DNA of 64,000 nucleotides from CAVRTJ01 sp964507185 (GTDB lineage: Bacteria; Acidobacteriota; UBA4820; DSQY01), in assembly GCA_964507185.1 (NCBI GenBank), contig CAZDOY010000007.1, positions 1-64,000 of the forward strand, written 5' to 3'. The position numbers and the translations under genes are program-made. The notes below the pieces were generated by a model. It made no database searches and was not told where the DNA came from. It worked only from the letters and a program-made list of their open reading frames with translations. Positions 58,441-64,000 of this stretch are shown here, in pieces (the stretch's first letter is position 1; every line of letters starts with the position of its first letter).

Positions 58441-60996
58441 TCATTTCGCGATAATGCCCTTGATTCCCCCCGAAATCAGGGAGGCTAGATTGGTCAGGAT
58501 ACTGGGGAGCGCGATGCCCCCCGGAGAGGCGAGGTACCTGGGCTCCCACTGGGGATCGAACTTGTCCTTGTACTCCCTCAGGCCCTGGAAATTGTAGAAG
58601 TGTTCGCCGTGCAGGAAGATTATCGCACCCAGGCGGTTCCACAGGGGCGCGAGTGAGCGGTTGTCCAGGCCGGCCAGCGGAGCCATTCCCAGGTTGAACC
58701 ATCCGTACCCCTCGGATTTGCCCCAAAGCATGAGGTTCGCAAAGAGGTAATCCATGATCGTGCCGGGCGCATCCGGAAGGTAACGCATCAGGTCTATGGA
58801 AAGTTCCTCCTTGCCGGAACTGCCGAAGATGTTGGCGAAGGCCAGGATCCGTCGGTCCTTCAGGACCACGGCGGCCGGGTAGCGCTTGATGTAGCCCTCG
58901 TCGAAGAAGCCCAGCGAGAAGCCCTTCTCCCGAGTATTTTTTTCATCGAGCCAACGGTCGGAAACCTCCCTGAGCGCATGGATGGAATCAGCGCACTCGT
59001 CCGGCGAGAGCACGGCGAACGTGTAGCCCTCGCCGTTCAATCTATTGTGGACGTACCTGAGGCGCCGGCGGGAGCCTCCTTCCAGGTTGAACCCCTCCAG
59101 GGGAACCCGGGCTTCTTCGCCCAGCTTCAACATCGTCAGGCCCATGTCGAGGTAGATGTGCAGGTTTTCCGGGCGGACTTGGTAAAAGACCGGCCAGCCG
59201 TCGTGCCGGTCGCACATCTCCCGGAACGTCCAGCACAGCTCCACCTTGTCCTCGTCCGCGCCCACCGGGTCGCCCATCACGGTCCAACTCCTGCCCTGGA
59301 CGGCGTACATCAAAAAGGCCTTTCCCGTGTCGCTGAAAAGGAAGGACTTGTCGCCGAGCATCGCCAGGTGGGCGTAGGTCAGCGGCGAAGTGTCCACGAC
59401 CGATGCGACCCTGTCCATCTCGACGGAGCCCGGCAGGACGGGCTCAGGCGCTATCGGTCTGAGAAGGCGCCACATTGTAAAAAACAGGAGGGCGCCGATG
59501 GTGCCCACCATGGTCCTCATGAACCTGGGCGCCCCCTGGGAGAGGCTGAAACGCCACCACAACTCGTTGGAATACTCTACGTGCTTGTAAGCGAAGAAGC
59601 CGAGCCACACCGAGCAAAGCAGGACGAGTACGATGGCCGTGATCCAACCCGGACTGAAGCGCTGGCTGAAGAGGGAGGCCCGCCTGTAGAAAAGCGGCCG
59701 GCACGGCAGCAAAACGATGAAGATCACGCCGAGCACCATGGCGGGTTTGTAGTCGAGTCCCTTCAGGATGGACAGGATCGCGCCGCCGCCCAGAAGCCCG
59801 AGAGTGAGGATGTAAGCCGCGTCGATGCGCCTCTGAATGCCACGCGCCAGCAAAAGGAGGCCCGCGCCCACCAGGCTCCCGAGGAAGTGGGACACCTCCA
59901 AGACGGGCAGCGGAAGGAGGTCCCCGATGAGCCTCAGGTCGGCCTTTTCCACCGGCATGGCGCCGGAAAACAGCAGGATCGCGCCGCCGATGAAGGTGAT
60001 CAGGGCGAGAAAGTGCGGCGCCAGGGCTGAATACCACTCTCCGAGTGCGCTCGCGGCCTTCTTCACCAGGTGCCGGCTCTCGATCAGCTCGCTCGCGCCC
60101 ATGGCGACGGCGGCCACCAGGAGGGGGCCGATGTAGTAGATGGCCCTGTAGGCGAGGAGGGAGCCCAGAACCGATGCTGTGGAGAAAGATCCGGGCAGGA
60201 GCAGAAGCACCGTGGACTCGAAGACCCCCAGGCCTCCGGGGATCTGGCTCACCAGTCCGCCGAGTTGCGCCAGGAGGAATATGCCCAGAAAACGGGGGTA
60301 GGAAAGACCGGTGCCGGACGGCAGCAGCACGTAGAGCACCCCGCCGGCAAGCGCCCAGTCGAGGGATGAGATGAGCATCTGCTGCAGGGCCATGCCCGGC
60401 GAAGGGAGGGGGAACTCCCATCCCCGCCACCGCAGCGGTTCCCTCTTGAGGAAGGTCAGGACGAAGTAGCCTGCGAGAACGGCCAGGAGGATGAAACCGA
60501 GCGGACGGGCCGAGGAGAACGGCAGGTGGTAACTGGCCGGCAGCCTCGGGGGTTCGATCACGAAGGACGCCCCGCCCACGGTCAGGACGCCGATCCAGAA
60601 GGTCGTCGTACAGAAGGCCACAACGTTGGTGATCTCCACCGCCGAGAGGCCCCAGGCGGAGTAGAGCCTGTACCGCACGGGCGCCGTCGTGAACAGGTTG
60701 AATCCCGCGTTGTTGCTGAAGGCGTATCCGATGAAGGACACCAGGGCGATCCGTCCGTAACCCAGAGAAAGCTTGAGGTAATGGAAGGCCAGCGTGTCGT
60801 ACCCCGTCAGCACGAGGTATCCGAGGAGGGTCAGCAGGACCGCCGCCGCGATCCTGTCGGGCTGGATCTGCTGGAGCGCCCTGATGACGTCGTGGTAATG
60901 ATACTTCTTCAGGGCGTCGTGAATGACCCAGAGCGCCAGGACGAAGATGGTGAGGCCGAAGATCGGCCCCAGGATCCGCAGCACTTTCCGCTTCAT
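58441..60996 (-). CDS. mprF: Phosphatidylglycerol aminoacyltransferase/flippase MprF
   Basis: An 851-aa bifunctional membrane protein. The N-terminal flippase part (about residues 1-500) has a dozen or more membrane helices with the LPG_synthase_TM signatures GYAFSNNAGFN and QIPGGLGVFESTVLL. The cytoplasmic C-terminal domain (about 540-851, DUF2156/GNAT-like) has SFLFSDTGKAFLMYAVQGRSW in part, GDPVGADED, FYQVRPENLHIYLDMGL and FNLGMAPLAGL. MprF transfers Lys or Ala from aminoacyl-tRNA to phosphatidylglycerol and flips the product, protecting against cationic peptides. The ATG at 60996 (MKRKVLRILG) fits the membrane topology; Met codons upstream at 61041 and 61053 are less likely. Confidence 0.92.
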   Translation of the reverse strand: MKRKVLRILGPIFGLTIFVLALWVIHDALKKYHYHDVIRALQQIQPDRIAAAVLLTLLGYLVLTGYDTLAFHYLKLSLGYGRIALVSFIGYAFSNNAGFNLFTTAPVRYRLYSAWGLSAVEITNVVAFCTTTFWIGVLTVGGASFVIEPPRLPASYHLPFSSARPLGFILLAVLAGYFVLTFLKREPLRWRGWEFPLPSPGMALQQMLISSLDWALAGGVLYVLLPSGTGLSYPRFLGIFLLAQLGGLVSQIPGGLGVFESTVLLLLPGSFSTASVLGSLLAYRAIYYIGPLLVAAVAMGASELIESRHLVKKAASALGEWYSALAPHFLALITFIGGAILLFSGAMPVEKADLRLIGDLLPLPVLEVSHFLGSLVGAGLLLLARGIQRRIDAAYILTLGLLGGGAILSILKGLDYKPAMVLGVIFIVLLPCRPLFYRRASLFSQRFSPGWITAIVLVLLCSVWLGFFAYKHVEYSNELWWRFSLSQGAPRFMRTMVGTIGALLFFTMWRLLRPIAPEPVLPGSVEMDRVASVVDTSPLTYAHLAMLGDKSFLFSDTGKAFLMYAVQGRSWTVMGDPVGADEDKVELCWTFREMCDRHDGWPVFYQVRPENLHIYLDMGLTMLKLGEEARVPLEGFNLEGGSRRRLRYVHNRLNGEGYTFAVLSPDECADSIHALREVSDRWLDEKNTREKGFSLGFFDEGYIKRYPAAVVLKDRRILAFANIFGSSGKEELSIDLMRYLPDAPGTIMDYLFANLMLWGKSEGYGWFNLGMAPLAGLDNRSLAPLWNRLGAIIFLHGEHFYNFQGLREYKDKFDPQWEPRYLASPGGIALPSILTNLASLISGGIKGIIAK

Positions 60997-61116
60997 CCCG
61001 ACATCCCCCTGAGTGATGCCCGCATCGTCCTGTCGAAGCATAAATAGTAACACGCCGGGGCGCGGATGCTTTCTCTGGAAGCGCGTTTTAAGATTGCGGG
61101 GCGCCGCCGGGCGGGA

Positions 61117-62703
61117 TCAGGCGGTCTTCTTGGGCGGGATGCGCGAAGCCGCGTATTCGGCAATCGCCGTGATGGTCAGGCTGGGATTGACGCCCAGGTT
61201 GGCCCCGATCACGGAACCGTCCATGACGTACAGGCCCTCGTAGCCGAAAACCCTGCATCCTCCATCCACCACACCATCTTCGGACGTCTTGCCCATGGGG
61301 CATCCGCCGAGTATGTGGGCGGTCGTGGGCACGTTGAGGAGAACCTCGTTGAGGGCGCTCTGCGGGAAGGCGTTCAGCCGTTTCGAAACCCTTTTGGCCG
61401 TTTCGTTGGCGATGGGGATGTAGGGGGGCGCCGGCGGCTGGCCGGGCGGTTGGAAGGAGGACACGGTACGCCTGAAAGGCCATAACCACCGTCTCTTCAT
61501 CACGAGCTGGAGGCGGTTGTCGATGGTCTGCATGACCAGGAGGATGAAGGTCTTGCGCGCCCGGCCGAAGGGCCACAGCGTCCGCAGGAAATCCAGCGGG
61601 CGCCGCAGGCAGTTTCCGATCCACTTGAAGGGGCGCGTCAGGGCCGTCCCGCCGTCCGTGAGCGGCGTGCCCAGGAGACACATGACGTCGGAGCCCCTGG
61701 AATAGCGGACGGGCTCTATCCGCGTGTTGCCGTCCGGGAAGTAGTGCGACGTGATGGCGATTCCCTCGCACATGTCCGGCCCCTTGCCCCGCACCGTCAC
61801 GCCGAGCAGGGCCTCGCTGTTGGTGCGGGTATAGGAGCCCAGCGCATCCGAAAGCTGCGGAAGGGTCCCTCTCCGCTTGCAGTTCAAAAGGAGCGGCACC
61901 GAACCCAGCACGCCCGCGGAGAGCACGACGTTGTCGGCGAGGAGGGTGCCTCGGTTCTTGAAGAGCATCGAGGTGGCGCGCTCCGTGGCCAGCCTGTATC
62001 CGCCCTCCGCGAGCGGTTCGATCCCCGTCACGCGGGTTTCTGGCAGAATCTCGGCGCCCTTTTTCTCCGCGAAGTAGAGATAGTTTTTGTCCAGCGTGTT
62101 CTTTGCGCCGGGCCGGCAGCCCACCATGCAGCCGCCGCAGAACGTGCAGCCCGTGCGCGGCGGCCCCCCGCCGCCGAAGTACGGGTCCGGTACTTCCTTG
62201 TCCGGCTCGCCGAAGAAGACCGCCACGTCCGTCGGGTGGAAAGTCCCCTCGACGCCCATCTCTCGGGCCACTTCGAGAAGGGCGTCGTCGGCACGCGTCA
62301 TGCGCGGATTGACCGCGACGCCCAGCATTCTCCGGGCCTCCTCAAAGTGGGGCTCCAGGACGGCCTTCCAGTCGTTGAGGTCCTTCCACCTGGGATCTCC
62401 GAAGGCTTCGTCCGCGGGCATCATGAGCGTGTTGGCGTAGACGAGGCTTCCACCGCCCACGCCGGCCCCGTGCAGAACGAGGACGTCTCTCAGCAGCGTC
62501 AGCTGCTGGATCCCGTGACAGAGAACCCTCGGCATCCAGAAGAACTTCCGAAGGTTCCAGTTGGTCCTGGGGAAATCCTCCGGCCGCCATCGCTTGCCCA
62601 TCTCGACGACGAGAACGCGGTAGCCCTTCTCGGTGAGGCGGAGGGCGGCAACCGATCCGCCGAAACCCGACCCCACCACGACGAAATCGTATTTATCAGG
62701 CAC
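61117..62703 (-). CDS. GMC-family FAD oxidoreductase, cholesterol-oxidase-like, with Cys cluster
   Basis: A 528-aa flavoprotein. It has the FAD-binding VVVGSGFGGSVAALRLTEKG, the GMC signature region VLHGAGVGGGSLVYANTL, and a C-terminal GGCPMG and NPSLTITAIAEYAASR. A cluster CTFCGGCMVGC (near residue 190) followed by RPGAKNTLDKNY resembles the Cys-rich insert seen in cholesterol-oxidase-like GMC proteins and could hold an iron-sulphur cluster. No Sec or Tat signal is evident, so it is probably cytoplasmic. Substrate is not predictable, a sterol, alcohol or glycoside being possible. It lies between mprF and an aldehyde dehydrogenase on the same strand, so an alcohol-to-aldehyde-to-acyl-CoA route is conceivable. 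Confidence 0.83.
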   Translation of the reverse strand: MPDKYDFVVVGSGFGGSVAALRLTEKGYRVLVVEMGKRWRPEDFPRTNWNLRKFFWMPRVLCHGIQQLTLLRDVLVLHGAGVGGGSLVYANTLMMPADEAFGDPRWKDLNDWKAVLEPHFEEARRMLGVAVNPRMTRADDALLEVAREMGVEGTFHPTDVAVFFGEPDKEVPDPYFGGGGPPRTGCTFCGGCMVGCRPGAKNTLDKNYLYFAEKKGAEILPETRVTGIEPLAEGGYRLATERATSMLFKNRGTLLADNVVLSAGVLGSVPLLLNCKRRGTLPQLSDALGSYTRTNSEALLGVTVRGKGPDMCEGIAITSHYFPDGNTRIEPVRYSRGSDVMCLLGTPLTDGGTALTRPFKWIGNCLRRPLDFLRTLWPFGRARKTFILLVMQTIDNRLQLVMKRRWLWPFRRTVSSFQPPGQPPAPPYIPIANETAKRVSKRLNAFPQSALNEVLLNVPTTAHILGGCPMGKTSEDGVVDGGCRVFGYEGLYVMDGSVIGANLGVNPSLTITAIAEYAASRIPPKKTA

Positions 62704-62810
62704 GTCGCTCTCCCCATGAACATGGTCCTGATGCGAGGGCCTCGTTCACCGCAGACTCGCTGACTCGCTGAGACGCGTGGAAGACCTGTCCGCGCGCGTC
62801 AGGTTCTCTC

Positions 62811-64000
62811 TCAGGTTCTCTCGAAGATGCGCCTTGCCTCGCCGAGTTCCCGCGCGGAAGGCGTCAGGATGGTCCGGGCATGGATGCGTATCTTCCGGCC
62901 GTCGTGGGCGGCGGTCCGGACGTCGGCCTCGCAGACGAAATCCACCGGCCCTTCGGCCCGGCGCGCGGGAGTCGCCGTGGCGTTGGCACCGGCCCTGCCG
63001 GTGGCCGCCACGGCCGGCCGGCCCATCTTCTGTGCCACGAACCGCCTGGCCGCATTCTCCAGCCCGGTGCCGCTCTTCACGAGGGGCGGAAGCGGCACGG
63101 GCTTTTCGTCCGTTACCGGGCGGGTCTCGAAGGCCACGCGCTTGCGGTCGATGAGGTGGAGCGGCGTGATGTTGTCGCTCGTGATGTTGTTGCCGAGGAC
63201 GCCGCATCCCAGGGTCATGGCGGGGGGCAGGTTGGTGGAGTATCCGATGGCCCCGTGCGTGCCGGGCGAGTTCACGATGATCCGGAACGCAGGCTTCTTC
63301 AGGGCGAACTGGCGGACGACGTTTAGGTCCTGGGTGTGGAGGGTGAGGGTATGGCCCAGTCCTCCGTACTTGAGAACCTCGATACAGCGCAGGCACCCGG
63401 CCTCCCAACCGTCCGCCTCATAGTAGGAAAGGATCGGGGAGAGCTTTTCCAGGGACAGGGGATAGTCCCTCCCCACGCCCCCTTCGGGCGCAATGAGTGC
63501 GCGCACGGAGTCGGGGACGGAAAAACCGGCCATGGTGGCTATGACCTGGGGCGACCGGCCCACCACCTTCGGGTTGAGGCGGCCGTCACTGTCCACCACC
63601 AGGGCTTCGAGAAGCGCCTTTTCTCTCGGGTTGACGAAATAGCCTCCCGCTTTCTCGAACTCCTCCCTGGCTTTTTCCGCGATCGGAAGATCGACGATCA
63701 CCGACTGCTCGCTGGCACACACGGTGCCCCAGTCGAAGGACTTTCCGGCGATCACGTCCTTTGCGGCCTTCCGAACGACGGCCGTCCGCTCTATGAAGGA
63801 CGGCACGTTGCCCGGACCGACGCCGTAGGCGGGCTTGCCCGAGGAATACGCCGCGTTGACGAGCCCCATCCCCCCGGTGGCCAGGATCACGTTGATGCCG
63901 GAATGGCGCATGAGGGCCTGCGTGTCCTCGATGGACGGGTTGGGGATGATACCGATGATGCCCCGGGGGGCCCCCGCGGCGACGGCCGCGTCGTGCATGG
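62811..64000 (-). CDS. CoA-acylating aldehyde dehydrogenase (N-terminus outside window)
   Basis: The frame is open to the right edge, so roughly the first 120-150 residues are missing. The visible 395 residues match the acylating EutE/AdhE-N class: NPSIEDTQALMRHSGINVILATGG, GVGPGNVPSFIERTA in part, the nucleophilic Cys in GTVCASEQSV, and EKLSPILSYYEAD. It converts an aldehyde, CoA and NAD+ to acyl-CoA. The C-terminus has a segment beyond the catalytic domain (FVCEADVRTAAHDGRKIRIH and TILTPSARELGEARRIF) that resembles short conserved stretches of bacterial-microcompartment proteins. Whether a shell locus lies beyond the edge cannot be seen. Confidence 0.85.
   Translation of the reverse strand, partial: MHDAAVAAGAPRGIIGIIPNPSIEDTQALMRHSGINVILATGGMGLVNAAYSSGKPAYGVGPGNVPSFIERTAVVRKAAKDVIAGKSFDWGTVCASEQSVIVDLPIAEKAREEFEKAGGYFVNPREKALLEALVVDSDGRLNPKVVGRSPQVIATMAGFSVPDSVRALIAPEGGVGRDYPLSLEKLSPILSYYEADGWEAGCLRCIEVLKYGGLGHTLTLHTQDLNVVRQFALKKPAFRIIVNSPGTHGAIGYSTNLPPAMTLGCGVLGNNITSDNITPLHLIDRKRVAFETRPVTDEKPVPLPPLVKSGTGLENAARRFVAQKMGRPAVAATGRAGANATATPARRAEGPVDFVCEADVRTAAHDGRKIRIHARTILTPSARELGEARRIFERT

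Overview
The window is a 64 kb, GC-rich, gene-dense bacterial chromosome segment. A heptose-7-phosphate kinase, a LapB-type LPS regulator, full-length DsbD and a MacB-type tripartite exporter indicate a Gram-negative, LPS-making cell. The large duplicated FtsX/MacB permease resembles the permease family expanded in Acidobacteriota, and the gene order rplU-rpmA-obgE-nadD-rsfS-rlmH-gpmI resembles that of Acidobacteriota and deltaproteobacterial groups. I therefore place it tentatively in or near Acidobacteriota. No rRNA, tRNA, CRISPR array, insertion sequence or prophage was recognised.

Layout. 1-3042: end of a GldG-type ABC accessory operon with DUF4340 and DUF2752 proteins. 3216-7197: a tightly overlapping operon (heptose kinase, UbiE/MenG methyltransferase, RuvX, MltG, TrmJ-like methylase). 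7348-15919 (minus): a ribosome and housekeeping operon, rplU-rpmA-obgE-nadD-rsfS-[degenerate sigma-54 AAA+ protein]-rlmH-DksA-like-LapAB fusion-gpmI-tldE, read from a near-consensus promoter. 16321-26489: a 610-aa protein of unknown function, a PEBP lipoprotein, DsbD, a 1372-aa sigma-54 regulator with a pseudokinase-like N-terminus, and a degenerate-GGDEF/EAL protein. 26648-30535: a secreted multidomain gluzincin metalloprotease with its own terminator. 31337-34345: an atypical Nramp-like transporter, a soluble MgtE-N/CBS protein and a 37-aa membrane microprotein. 34474-41976: NtrC-type regulator and kinase, then a strong sigma-54 promoter driving an adaptor/ATPase/permease exporter. 42062-45271 (minus): cysS, DAHP synthase and an AT-richer orphan lipoprotein. 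45534-53535: FHA protein, mnmA, hemX-hemA-hemC-hemD, polA. 53569-64000: thyX, an SdpI-like protein, REC/HD-GYP protein, pyruvate kinase, MprF, a GMC oxidoreductase and a truncated acylating aldehyde dehydrogenase.

Themes. Most operons use 1-4 nt start/stop overlaps (ATGA, GTGA, TTGA), so translational coupling is pervasive. Sigma-54 control is prominent: three proteins carry the AAA+ activator fold, one intact, one with GAFTDA in place of GAFTGA, and one with its ATPase and sigma-54 loops eroded. Several intergenic gaps hold short drifting tandem arrays with 7-, 8- and 9-bp units; the octamers form one family spread over at least four separate gaps. The most novel-looking items are the Nramp-like/MgtE-N/microprotein cluster, the pseudokinase-STAND-TPR-GAF-sigma-54 fusion, the degenerate AAA+ protein in the ribosome-assembly operon, and the sigma-54 exporter promoter with palindromes near it and near its regulator.
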